Source of the DNA: Chryseobacterium populi
GTDB lineage: Bacteria; Bacteroidota; Bacteroidia; Flavobacteriales; Weeksellaceae
NCBI RefSeq assembly: GCF_000282115.1
Contig: NZ_AKJY01000092.1
Span: forward strand, 1-33,849
Reading direction: 5' to 3'
DNA length: 33,849 nt
The notes below the pieces were generated by a model that had not been told where the DNA came from, searched no databases, and saw nothing but the letters and a program-made list of their open reading frames with translations. Position numbers and translations under genes: made by a program. Shown piece by piece: positions 9,999 to 17,728 of this stretch; position 1 is the first letter of the stretch, and each line of letters opens with the position of its first letter.

Positions 9999-10030
9999 TT
10001 TGTCATTCCTGGGAATGAAGAAATGACAAA
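9999..10030. repeat. Compound palindrome between cutC and the beta-mannosidase gene
   Basis: Outer arms TTTGTCATT and AATGACAAA (9 bases, perfect) enclose an inner palindrome CATTCC-TG-GGAATG. Part of it recurs at 28758-28775 as ATTCC...GGAATGACAA, which suggests a dispersed intergenic element. There is no T run, so it is not an evident terminator. Confidence 0.55.
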
Positions 10031-10035
10031 TATTA

Positions 10036-10698
10036 TTATTTACTCTTCAAGGCAACTACTTCAACAGCATCAGCAAATGATCCACCGTCTGTGATGGCAG
10101 AAGAATGGAAATATTCAGCTTTTGTAAAGTCTCTCAATTCTTCAATATTGGTTGAGCGAAGTCCGCCACCGACAAGAATTTCGATGCGTCCGTTGGAGAG
10201 TTCAACCAGCTTTTTAAGATTCTCCTTTCCTTCTGATGCATTGGGTTTCTGACCTGAAGTAAGGATGGTTTTAAAACCACATCCTATTACTTTTTCTAAT
10301 GAAGCTTCCAGATCCTTCGCCCTGTCAAAAGCCCGGTGAAAGGTACATGGAAATGGATGAGCCAAAGTAACCAGACTTTTATTCTGTTCCATATTCACCT
10401 CATCATTCTGATCTAAAACTCCGAAAACAAATCCGTCAACGTTTAATGATTTTAATTGAATCAATTCTTTTTTCATTTGTTCAAACTCCATATCAGAATA
10501 GGTAAAATCTCCGCCACGTGGACGAATCATTACAAAAACCGGAATATTAATTTTCCGGCGAAGTTCTTTTACGGTTTCAAAATCCGGGGTTGTTCCGCCT
10601 TCACTTAACCCATCACAAAGTTCTATTCTGTCTGCTCCGTTTTCAAACGCAATAATTGCAGATTGTGGATTAAAGCATGCTATTTCTATTTTTGACAT
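10036..10698 (-). CDS. cutC: CutC family TIM-barrel protein
   Basis: Member of the CutC 'copper homeostasis' family; the name rests on genetics and the true reaction is not established. The protein is a single (beta/alpha)8 barrel of 220 residues without a signal peptide, so cytoplasmic. Family landmarks are CFNPQSAIIAFENGADRIELC at the N-terminus with DGLSEGGTTPDF next, VMIRPRGGDFTYS near residue 56, VFGVLDQNDEVN near 92, TFHRAFDRAKD near 119 and ILTSGQKPNASEG near 145. It starts 130 bases after the glycosylasparaginase stop, with a REP-like element between them, and ends close to the beta-mannosidase start. Its position among glycosidase genes hints at a role in sugar metabolism rather than copper. 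It is unrelated to the choline trimethylamine-lyase also called CutC. Confidence 0.93.
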   Translation of the reverse strand: MSKIEIACFNPQSAIIAFENGADRIELCDGLSEGGTTPDFETVKELRRKINIPVFVMIRPRGGDFTYSDMEFEQMKKELIQLKSLNVDGFVFGVLDQNDEVNMEQNKSLVTLAHPFPCTFHRAFDRAKDLEASLEKVIGCGFKTILTSGQKPNASEGKENLKKLVELSNGRIEILVGGGLRSTNIEELRDFTKAEYFHSSAITDGGSFADAVEVVALKSK

Positions 10699-10753
10699 TT
10701 TTTAAATTTAAATTTTAATTTCAGGTTCTTTAATTTCCAACGAATTAAGTTTT

Positions 10754-10800
10754 GGCTAAAGCCTTTGGAATATTTCACAGAAGGCGGGCTAAAGCCCGCC
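10754..10800. repeat. REP-like double-hairpin element between glycosylasparaginase and cutC genes
   Basis: Two palindromes share one core: GGCTAAAGCC at 10754-10763 and the larger GGCGGGCT-AA-AGCCCGCC at 10783-10800, whose 8-base arms are perfect. The GC-rich second hairpin stands out in AT-rich intergenic DNA. Paired hairpins with a common core are the usual form of dispersed REP elements. Copy number cannot be judged from one window. Confidence 0.65.
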
Positions 10801-10828
10801 GCTATTGAATTCTTAATATTAAAAATAT

Positions 10829-11830
10829 TTACTGTTTGGTTTTCAAAGCAAATTCAGGAGTTTCCAGGCGGTTGCCTTTCTGATCGTATACTGCGAAATT
10901 GAATCCGTCCTGAATGCAATAAGATCCGTATTCGCCTTTTTTGTTCAGTGCGATAAAGCCTACCTGAATATCTTTCAGGTTTTTATTTCTTCTCTGGGTA
11001 ATTTTAACAATTCTTTCTACAGCTTCTTTGCAGGCTTGTTGCGGGGTTCTTCCCTGTCTCATCAGCTCAACAACAAGATGGGTACCCACTGTTCTGATCA
11101 CTTCTTCACCATGTCCTGTAGCTGTTGCTGCTCCTACTTCGTTATCCACAAACAATCCGGCACCTATAATCGGCGAATCTCCTACCCGGCCGTGCATTTT
11201 AAAAGCCATTCCACTGGTGGTACAGGCTCCGGAAAGATTTCCCTGGGCATCTAAAGCAATCATCCCGATGGTGTCATGGTTTTCGATATTTACAATGGGC
11301 TTATACTGACTGGATTTTAACCATTCTTTCCATTCTTTTTCTGATTCGGCAGTCAGAAGGTTTTCTTTTTTAAACCCCTGTGAAACAGCAAACTGGAGGG
11401 CTCCATCACCCACCAACATTACGTGTGGTGTTTTTTCCATTACTGCTCTTGCAACAGAAATGGGATTTTTAATATTTTCGAGACAGGCTACCGAGCCAAT
11501 ATTATAGTTTTCATCCATAATACAGGCATCCAGTGTTACTCTTCCGTCTCTGTCGGGTCGGCCGCCATATCCTACACTTCTTTCGCTGGGGTCTAATTCC
11601 ACTAAACGAACTCCTTTTTCTACAGCATCCAAAGCTCTTCCGTTTTTTTCTAAGATCGTCCAGGCTTCTTCATTTGCTTTGAGCCCGAAATTCCACGTGG
11701 AAAGAACGATCGGCTTATTAACTGCTTTGTCATGATCCGGCAATTCTTTAGCAATTAAATCCAATGGATTCAGGAATAATGCTGAAGATGCCAATGCTGT
11801 ATTTTTTATAAATTTTCTTCTTGAAGACAT
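10829..11830 (-). CDS. N4-(beta-N-acetylglucosaminyl)-L-asparaginase (glycosylasparaginase), Tat-exported
   Basis: N-terminal nucleophile amidohydrolase that splits the GlcNAc-Asn bond left after N-glycoprotein breakdown. The precursor cuts itself before the catalytic threonine, here Thr187 in HDTIGMIALD, giving an alpha chain of about 150 residues after signal removal and a beta chain of 147. CTTSGMAFKMHGRVGDSPI and GAATATGHGEE in the beta chain are family hallmarks that hold the substrate. The N-terminus MSSRRKFIKNTALASSALFL carries an SRRKFIK twin-arginine motif, so export in folded form through Tat is expected. Size and motifs match the Elizabethkingia (Flavobacterium) meningoseptica enzyme. 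It follows the GH20 gene by 47 bases on the same strand. Confidence 0.95.
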   Translation of the reverse strand: MSSRRKFIKNTALASSALFLNPLDLIAKELPDHDKAVNKPIVLSTWNFGLKANEEAWTILEKNGRALDAVEKGVRLVELDPSERSVGYGGRPDRDGRVTLDACIMDENYNIGSVACLENIKNPISVARAVMEKTPHVMLVGDGALQFAVSQGFKKENLLTAESEKEWKEWLKSSQYKPIVNIENHDTIGMIALDAQGNLSGACTTSGMAFKMHGRVGDSPIIGAGLFVDNEVGAATATGHGEEVIRTVGTHLVVELMRQGRTPQQACKEAVERIVKITQRRNKNLKDIQVGFIALNKKGEYGSYCIQDGFNFAVYDQKGNRLETPEFALKTKQ

Positions 11831-11877
11831 ATAGTAGAGATTAGAAGTTAAAGGTTAGAAACTGGAAGTCAGATAAG

Positions 11878-14133
11878 CTATAGAGCTCCGATTTCATCGA
11901 CAAAAAGCCATGCTTTAGAATCTGCACCGGGATTTCCTGCCGGGATAATTCCTGCATTTTCTATTTTGACTTTGATGTATCTTGTATTCTGGTTTCCTGT
12001 GTTAAGTTTGATTTTTCCTTTTGCATTCCGGATGTCATCCTTTCCTATTTCTTTAATCATTTTGAAATTCTTATTATCATCTGAAACAAAAATTTGTGCA
12101 GACTTGGCAAAATGAATCCAGCTTCCTTTATTTTCCAGAGTATTGAAATACACCTCTGAGAATTGGGTTTTCTGCCCGAAATCAATCGTTGCCACTACAT
12201 CTTTTCCCTGAAAACCTAACCAGGTTTTTCCCAATTGTCTCTGGTTCCCGATAATTCCGTCAATTAATGTAAAAGCTCCGCCAAAAGCATAATTTTCACT
12301 CGGTTGTTCTTCCAGAGTAATGCTTTTCCCGGTTGTTTTTGAAGTTATAAATTCCTGCGAAGAAACTGCACTTTTCAACTGTCCGTCTTCAAAATAAGCG
12401 GATTTAATAGTAACTGATTTTGAAATCTGAACAGGACTTTGATAAGCATTGGAATTTGCGCTTGGATCAGTCCCATCCAGTGTATATCTGATTCCTTTTG
12501 GATTCTGAGAAGTGGAAAGCTCATAGGCCACTCCATTATCTCCTTTGATTACTTTTCCGGAAACATTATAGATGCTTTTTGCATAGTTGATATTCATTTT
12601 ATCCAGGACTTTGAACTGGTTTACCACCCTGTTTTCAAATTCTTTATATTTTTTTGAATCCGCTGTTCCCCAGCCTACTTCTGAAAGTGCCATTAGTCTC
12701 GGGAAAATCATGTATTGAACATGTTTAAAATCAAGGATATATTCCGTCCATAAATTGGCCTGAACCCCTAAAATATACTTTGCCTGCCCAGCATTTAGCT
12801 CAGAGGGAATCGGACCATAGGAATATACTTTATCCAAAGGAGTATAACCTCCGAAAGCGTTAGGCTCAGACTGCGGATCGCCCTGGTAATGATCGAAATA
12901 GCAGTAAGATCCGGGAGTCATTACAGCAAAATGTTTAGATTTTGCGGCCTCAATTCCTCCATTCACACCTGTCCAGCTCATTACGGCAGCATTGGGAGCC
13001 AATCCACCTTCAAGAATTTCATCCCATCCGATAATTTTTCTGCCTTTTTTGTTGACATATTTTTCAATTCTGTGGATAAAATAGCTTTGCAGACCGTGCT
13101 CATCTTTTAAGTTATTTTTCCTGATCAATTCCTGGCAATGAGCACATTCTTTCCATCTTGTTTTAGGGCATTCATCACCTCCGATGTGAATATACTGTGA
13201 AGGGAACAGCTGAATCACCTCATCCAGAACATTTTCTAAAAACGTAAATGTTTCATCTTTCGGGCAGAATACATCATCAAAAACGCCCCATTTTGTTGCC
13301 GGTTCAAACGGACCTTTTGTACAGGCCAATTCCGGGTAAGCAGATAAAGCTGCCAAAGCGTGGCCGGGCATTTCAATTTCAGGGACAATCGTTATATGTT
13401 GTTTCTGCGCATATTTCACGACATCCTTTATCTGTTCCTGTGTATAAAAAAACGGCCCGTACGGTTTTCCGTCAAATGTATTATCCACATATGCCCCGAT
13501 CATTGATTCTTTTCTTTTTGATCCGATTTCGGTAAGCTTCGGATATTTTTTAATTTCAATTCTCCAACCCTGATCATCCGTTAAATGCCAGTGAAAGGTA
13601 TTCAGCTTATACATTGCCAGATAATCAATGTACTGTTTTACTTCTTCTACCGTGAAGAAATGGCGGCAAACATCAAGATGCATTCCGCGCCATGCAAATT
13701 CCGGCTGATCTTCAATGTTCAAAGCAGGAATTTTCTTGTTATCCTGATGCCCTTCAATTAACTGGATCAAAGTCTGAAGTGCCAGGAAAAATCCCTGGTT
13801 GGTATATGATCTTATCTGAATATTTTTAGGTGAAATTTCCAGGGAATAAAACTCATCATTCTGTCCTGTATTGCCCGTTTTCGACAATTGGGAGTATACA
13901 AGTTGGGCCTTTTCTTTCGGGGCATCCTGAAATTTTAACCTGCCTTTCAACCTTTTTTTAAAATATTCCGTTTCATCTTCTGGCAATTTTTCCTGCAACG
14001 ATAAAGTAGCGGGAATAGCAAACTCACCATCCAAAACACTGACATTCTGAGGGTAAGGAATTAAATTAAGTTGAGTTTGGGAAAATAGCATATCGGAAAT
14101 TAAAACAGAAAAGATGAATAAAAAACGTAACAT
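11878..14133 (-). CDS. Exported GH20 beta-N-acetylhexosaminidase
   Basis: Removes terminal beta-linked GlcNAc or GalNAc by substrate-assisted catalysis in the periplasm or at the surface. Domains in order: signal peptide (MLRFLFIFSVLISDMLFSQ); GH20b N-terminal domain to about residue 145; GH20 barrel starting at FAWRGMHLDVCRHFF, with the catalytic Asp-Glu pair in HIGGDECPKTRW near residue 322; a chitobiase C-terminal domain with YTLDGTDPSANS near residue 555; and an F5/8 type C (CBM32-like) sugar-binding domain over the last 140 residues or so. Length (751) suits a GH20 with two added modules. It is the first gene of the four-gene glycan set and is divergent from the DUF4197 gene across about 100 bases that must hold its promoter. 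No TAnnTTTG match was found for it. Confidence 0.95.
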   Translation of the reverse strand: MLRFLFIFSVLISDMLFSQTQLNLIPYPQNVSVLDGEFAIPATLSLQEKLPEDETEYFKKRLKGRLKFQDAPKEKAQLVYSQLSKTGNTGQNDEFYSLEISPKNIQIRSYTNQGFFLALQTLIQLIEGHQDNKKIPALNIEDQPEFAWRGMHLDVCRHFFTVEEVKQYIDYLAMYKLNTFHWHLTDDQGWRIEIKKYPKLTEIGSKRKESMIGAYVDNTFDGKPYGPFFYTQEQIKDVVKYAQKQHITIVPEIEMPGHALAALSAYPELACTKGPFEPATKWGVFDDVFCPKDETFTFLENVLDEVIQLFPSQYIHIGGDECPKTRWKECAHCQELIRKNNLKDEHGLQSYFIHRIEKYVNKKGRKIIGWDEILEGGLAPNAAVMSWTGVNGGIEAAKSKHFAVMTPGSYCYFDHYQGDPQSEPNAFGGYTPLDKVYSYGPIPSELNAGQAKYILGVQANLWTEYILDFKHVQYMIFPRLMALSEVGWGTADSKKYKEFENRVVNQFKVLDKMNINYAKSIYNVSGKVIKGDNGVAYELSTSQNPKGIRYTLDGTDPSANSNAYQSPVQISKSVTIKSAYFEDGQLKSAVSSQEFITSKTTGKSITLEEQPSENYAFGGAFTLIDGIIGNQRQLGKTWLGFQGKDVVATIDFGQKTQFSEVYFNTLENKGSWIHFAKSAQIFVSDDNKNFKMIKEIGKDDIRNAKGKIKLNTGNQNTRYIKVKIENAGIIPAGNPGADSKAWLFVDEIGAL

Positions 14134-14216
14134 TTTGTTTGATTAAGATTTAAGCGAATATAATTATTTTCTGAAAAATTTATTGTATTATTTAACTTAT
14201 TCACTGACAAAAGATC

Positions 14217-14224
14217 TAATTTTG
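14217..14224 (+). promoter_or_regulatory. Candidate -7 promoter element for the DUF4197 gene
   Basis: TAATTTTG matches TAnnTTTG. Transcription would begin only about 5 bases before the ATG at 14235, so the message would be nearly leaderless. No -33 TTTG at the expected distance. Confidence 0.35.
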
Positions 14225-14234
14225 TAAAAAATAT

Positions 14235-15056
14235 ATGATGAGAAAAACTTTTTTTATCGCTGCGGGATTATTCATTTCAACATCCGGCCAAGCGCAGATT
14301 CTTGATGCCCTAAAATCTACCATTAAAGATAAAACGGGTGTAGACCTTGATCAAACTATCAAAACAAAGGGTTCAACAACTCCTTCAACTTCTACAGCTT
14401 CTGTTAAAACATCTACCAACAGGTCTCCTGTAAATCTCGGTAGCCTTTCATCTACACAGATTTCATCAGGATTAAAAGAAGCTTTAAATCTTGGAGTGTC
14501 TGAAGGTGTAAAAAAATTAGGCGTTACCGACGGCTTTTATAAAAATGAAATGGTGAAGATTTTAATGCCGGAAAAATTAAGAACCATTGATACCAAGCTC
14601 CGTGCAATTGGTTTGGGAAGTTTAGCAGATCAGGGAGTGAAATTACTCAACAGAGCTGCAGAGGATGCGGTGACCGAAGCTGCTCCCATCTTTACCAATG
14701 CCATTACATCCATGACGATTACAGATGCAAAAAATATTTTATTGGGTTCCAATAATGCGGCCACCAGCTATTTACAAGGCAAGACTCAGAATCAATTGTT
14801 TACTGCTTTCCAGCCCAAAGTAAAAGCTTCACTGGGTAAAGTAGGTGCTGATACAGTTTGGAAAGGTTTAATTTCAAAATACAATACATTAACGGGACAA
14901 TCTGTAACAACAGACCTTAATGAATATGTAACAACAGAAACCATCAACGGAATCTTTAAAATGGTTGCGGAAAAGGAAAGCGGAATCAGAAATACACCTG
15001 CTATGAGAACTACGAGTATTTTGCAGAAGGTTTTCGGGGCACAGGATGGGAAGTAA
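14235..15056 (+). CDS. DUF4197 domain protein, exported
   Basis: Protein of 273 residues with a signal peptide (MMRKTFFIAAGLFISTSGQAQ) and then a mostly helical body that fits the DUF4197 family, found in Bacteroidetes and Proteobacteria and of unknown function. Visible family traits are the segment GLKEALNLGVSEGVKKLGVTDGFYKN near residues 78-104 and MTITDAKNILLGSNNAATSYLQGKT near 155-180. A serine/threonine-rich linker (about residues 45-65) follows the signal peptide. Two ATG codons stand in tandem at 14235 and 14238; either could be used. It is a lone gene, divergent from the glycan operon and convergent with the TPR/LuxR regulator. No function can be assigned. Confidence 0.85.
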   Translation: MMRKTFFIAAGLFISTSGQAQILDALKSTIKDKTGVDLDQTIKTKGSTTPSTSTASVKTSTNRSPVNLGSLSSTQISSGLKEALNLGVSEGVKKLGVTDGFYKNEMVKILMPEKLRTIDTKLRAIGLGSLADQGVKLLNRAAEDAVTEAAPIFTNAITSMTITDAKNILLGSNNAATSYLQGKTQNQLFTAFQPKVKASLGKVGADTVWKGLISKYNTLTGQSVTTDLNEYVTTETINGIFKMVAEKESGIRNTPAMRTTSILQKVFGAQDGK

Positions 15057-15195
15057 TTTCTTTTGACCAGAATCAAGAAGAAACAAAATTCACATTTGAA
15101 ATTCTAAATTCTGCTCTACAAATTCTAAAATTCATGCGAAACGGTATTGATCTTTCGATTCAAAACTTTTTCCATATTTAAAGAGTAAAATTTTC

Positions 15196-15250
15196 TTAAC
15201 GTTTATGAATTGGGAATCTAACACATGGAATTTCTATTCATAAACGTTAA
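15196..15250. repeat. Long inverted repeat between convergent genes
   Basis: Perfect 15-base arms TTAACGTTTATGAAT (15196-15210) and ATTCATAAACGTTAA (15236-15250) flank a 25-base spacer. It lies 140 bases past the DUF4197 stop and 66 bases past the regulator stop. A bidirectional terminator is possible, though the T runs are short and the loop is large. Confidence 0.6.
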
Positions 15251-15315
15251 AAACTTTGAGAGCGGTGTTAATTAAGAATTTGGTGTTTAGAACCTTGAAA
15301 ATCTACCCCAATTGT

Positions 15316-17136
15316 TTAGCTTAGCTTTTGTATTAAAAGATCCAGGCTATCTTCCTTTTCCAGATTCAGCTTTTGTTTTATTCTGTACCTTGCCATGAGA
15401 ATGCTTTTAGGATCTACATTCAAACGATTGGCAATTTCTTTGTTTGAAAAGCCCATTAATATGTACGAACAATGCTTCAGATCCAGCCGGGTAAGCTTGT
15501 TACCGGCCAGTGTCTGCAGGCGGCTAAAAAATTCCGGATGGATGTTTGTCAGGCTGACTTTTACATGCTCAAAATCCTCATCCATCCGTTGGTCTTCTTT
15601 TAATATGCGTTCCAGCTGGTTTTTGAGCATTCCGCTTTCGGGCTGATTGGCCAGTTTATCCCGCATCGTATGTAAAAGTTCATTCTTCTGCTCCACCTGC
15701 AGGTTGCCGGCGAGCAGTTCTTTTTGCAGCCTGTTCTGTCTTTCCTGCAGCAGTTCCTGTTCTGCCTGAAGGCGGGCGGCCTCTTCTGTTCGCAGTTTCT
15801 GTTGCTGAATAGAGGATTTCAACCGGAAATGATAGGAACGGAAAAGAAAGATTAGCGCCAGCAGGCCGGCTATTATCAGACCAATAGAAATAAAATTAAG
15901 TTTTCTGTCAAAAGCTGCTCTTTCCTGCAATGCTTCAAGTTCTTTCTCTTTTTTTTCTGCTTCATATTGTACTTCCAGCCTTTGTGCTATAGCCAGTTTT
16001 GCAGCATCATATGCCTGCCCTTCATATTGCATATACTGCTTATAATAGTTTAATGCTTTTGCCTGATTACCACTTTTTTCTGCTACCGTCGCCAGCCCTT
16101 TCATCATAGAAGCCTTCACAGCCATACTGTTACCTGCACCATTCTCAACTTCAGCAAAGCCCGACAGAAATAATCTTTCGGCTTCTGCATAATTTCCCTC
16201 AGCGAGGGCATATTCGCTTAATATGCCATAACAATTAGCAATAACCTCTTCATGTTTCGTTTTCCTGGCGATTGCCAAAGCAAGGTCAATATACTTCTCT
16301 GCACTGCCTTTATAGCTTTTTGGAAAGAACTCCCAATACATATTAGCCATATTTAAAGCTGATGCCGCTACATTAATATGATTCACAATCCGTTTTGGCT
16401 GTGATTGGGAAAGCTGCAACACCTGCCTGTTATAGAACATTGCTGAATCCAGCAGTTTTTTTTGTGAAGTATCTTTTCTGAAATCCTGTAAAAATGAAGA
16501 GGCGGTAGCAAGATAGGCATTACAGATAATATCCGGTTCTTTTGACTGATAGGCCAGATTCAGGCTTAAGCGGGTGTATTTCTTCAAGTTTTTCGGATCT
16601 TTCAAATCTGCATAAATACTCGCTAAATAATGGTACACCAGACTCTCGTAAGCATATGCACCCTGCCCCTCCAGCAGCTGAAGCGCTTTAAACAGGCTGG
16701 CCGTAGACTTTGTCGTATTATTAACAATGTATTCCAGCCATCCTTTTCGTAACCACACATAGCCATTCACCACCTTGTTTGTAGATTTTGAGGTGTAGAC
16801 TAAAGCACTGTCAATATTTTTTTGTGCCAGCACAAGGCTGTCCCGTTGTACATTCAGGTAAGTTAACGTAGCCAAAGCAAAGGCACTGTACTGGCCATCC
16901 GAAAGCTTATGGCTTAGCTGCAGGGCTTCATTGGTGGCACTCAGGGCAGATGGCATATCCGTTTCGTAGATGTTACGGCCAAGATGTGAAAGAGTCATTG
17001 CCTTCTTTTCCGGACTAAGGTTCGGGTTGCGAAGGAGGTTTTTTAACGAATCTTCGATAACGGACTGTGAGCTGGCCCTATTAAGTCCAGCGAAAAACAC
17101 TCCTATGGTAATGATAATTCTTATATAATACTTCAT
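15316..17136 (-). CDS. Membrane-spanning TPR sensor/LuxR-type HTH regulator
   Basis: One-component regulator of 606 residues. Residues 1-23 form a signal peptide or signal anchor (ending ASSQS), residues about 30-385 are helical TPR repeats (for example NYAEAERLFLSGFAEVEN and NQAKALNYYKQYMQYEG), about 415-436 is a membrane span (ISIGLIIAGLLALIFLF), about 385-410 and 440-510 are coiled coil, and about 550-595 is a LuxR/GerE-like helix-turn-helix (GFSNKEIANRLNVDPKSILMARYR). This places the TPR domain outside the inner membrane and the HTH in the cytoplasm. Such TPR-LuxR proteins are common in Bacteroidetes; ligands are mostly unknown. It is divergent from the DUF4870/SIMPL/lipoprotein genes, its likely targets. 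The gene looks richer in GC than its neighbours, a possible sign of transfer that I did not measure. Confidence 0.88.
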   Translation of the reverse strand: MKYYIRIIITIGVFFAGLNRASSQSVIEDSLKNLLRNPNLSPEKKAMTLSHLGRNIYETDMPSALSATNEALQLSHKLSDGQYSAFALATLTYLNVQRDSLVLAQKNIDSALVYTSKSTNKVVNGYVWLRKGWLEYIVNNTTKSTASLFKALQLLEGQGAYAYESLVYHYLASIYADLKDPKNLKKYTRLSLNLAYQSKEPDIICNAYLATASSFLQDFRKDTSQKKLLDSAMFYNRQVLQLSQSQPKRIVNHINVAASALNMANMYWEFFPKSYKGSAEKYIDLALAIARKTKHEEVIANCYGILSEYALAEGNYAEAERLFLSGFAEVENGAGNSMAVKASMMKGLATVAEKSGNQAKALNYYKQYMQYEGQAYDAAKLAIAQRLEVQYEAEKKEKELEALQERAAFDRKLNFISIGLIIAGLLALIFLFRSYHFRLKSSIQQQKLRTEEAARLQAEQELLQERQNRLQKELLAGNLQVEQKNELLHTMRDKLANQPESGMLKNQLERILKEDQRMDEDFEHVKVSLTNIHPEFFSRLQTLAGNKLTRLDLKHCSYILMGFSNKEIANRLNVDPKSILMARYRIKQKLNLEKEDSLDLLIQKLS

Positions 17137-17182
17137 AATAACTGGTATAAATTAAATTTGAATTTCATGAAGCCGAATGGCA

Positions 17183-17190
17183 CAAAAGTA
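17183..17190 (-). promoter_or_regulatory. Candidate -7 promoter element for the TPR/LuxR regulator
   Basis: The minus strand reads TACTTTTG (TAnnTTTG), placing the transcript start about 40 bases before the ATG. No clear -33 TTTG. Confidence 0.4.
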
Positions 17191-17315
17191 CAATTTGCTC
17201 TTTTAATTCTATCTATTTTCCGGCCTGGCATATAATTACAGACAGGTAATAATGTAATGTAGATACTTTATTAACTCTGTTTTTATCATTGTAGATGTTT
17301 TGTAGATATCTCCTT

Positions 17316-17348
17316 ATTGGAAAATACCGGGATCAGACAGCATCTTTG
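17316..17348 (+). promoter_or_regulatory. Candidate promoter of the DUF4870/SIMPL/lipoprotein genes
   Basis: ATTG at 17316-17319 and CATCTTTG at 17341-17348 lie 21 bases apart, the same spacing seen in the rplS promoter of this window. The second box differs from TAnnTTTG at one base. The ATG follows 20 bases later. Confidence 0.4.
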
Positions 17349-17368
17349 TAATAGAAAAACACCATATC

Positions 17369-17701
17369 ATGAACCACAAAACCTTAGCAATTGTATCTTA
17401 CATTACCATCATCGGCTGGCTGATCGTTTATTTCTCCTATAAAAACCAACGAGAAAAAAACTCATTTGTAACTTACCATCTGGAGCAGAGCCTTGGTGTA
17501 TTTGTCTTTAGCCTCATCGTTTCAGTCATTAGCGGTATCTTAATGTCTGCCATCCCCACGTTATCGATCTTTTTTTCATTAATCCCACTTATTCCATTGA
17601 TCCTTTTGGTTTTGGGTATTATTAATGCATTAAACCAGGTTGTGAAACCTGTACCTGTAATCGGCGGTTATTTTGAGAAGAAATTTACCTTTCTTCAATA
17701 G
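17369..17701 (+). CDS. DUF4870-like small membrane protein
   Basis: Protein of 110 residues with three predicted membrane spans (about residues 6-24, 46-63 and 67-88) and the amphipathic loop YKNQREKNSFVTYHLEQSLG between the first two. That arrangement, and the residues around the F-x-x-x-H-x-x-Q-S pattern, fit the DUF4870/Tic20-like family of unknown function. It is the first gene of a plus-strand run and is followed 27 bases later by the SIMPL-like gene, so the two are probably co-transcribed. It faces the TPR/LuxR regulator across a 232-base gap. No enzymatic residues are apparent; a structural or envelope role is only a guess. Confidence 0.75.
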   Translation: MNHKTLAIVSYITIIGWLIVYFSYKNQREKNSFVTYHLEQSLGVFVFSLIVSVISGILMSAIPTLSIFFSLIPLIPLILLVLGIINALNQVVKPVPVIGGYFEKKFTFLQ

Positions 17702-17728
17702 ATTTTCTAAACTAATAAAAAAAACATT

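Noticed and set aside
10036..10698. CutC read as choline trimethylamine-lyase
   Set aside because: That enzyme is a glycyl radical protein of over 800 residues; this one has 220 residues and TIM-barrel CutC family motifs.
15316..17136. Regulator read as a quorum-sensing LuxR protein
   Set aside because: It lacks the autoinducer-binding domain and has TPR repeats with a membrane span; only the HTH is LuxR-like.
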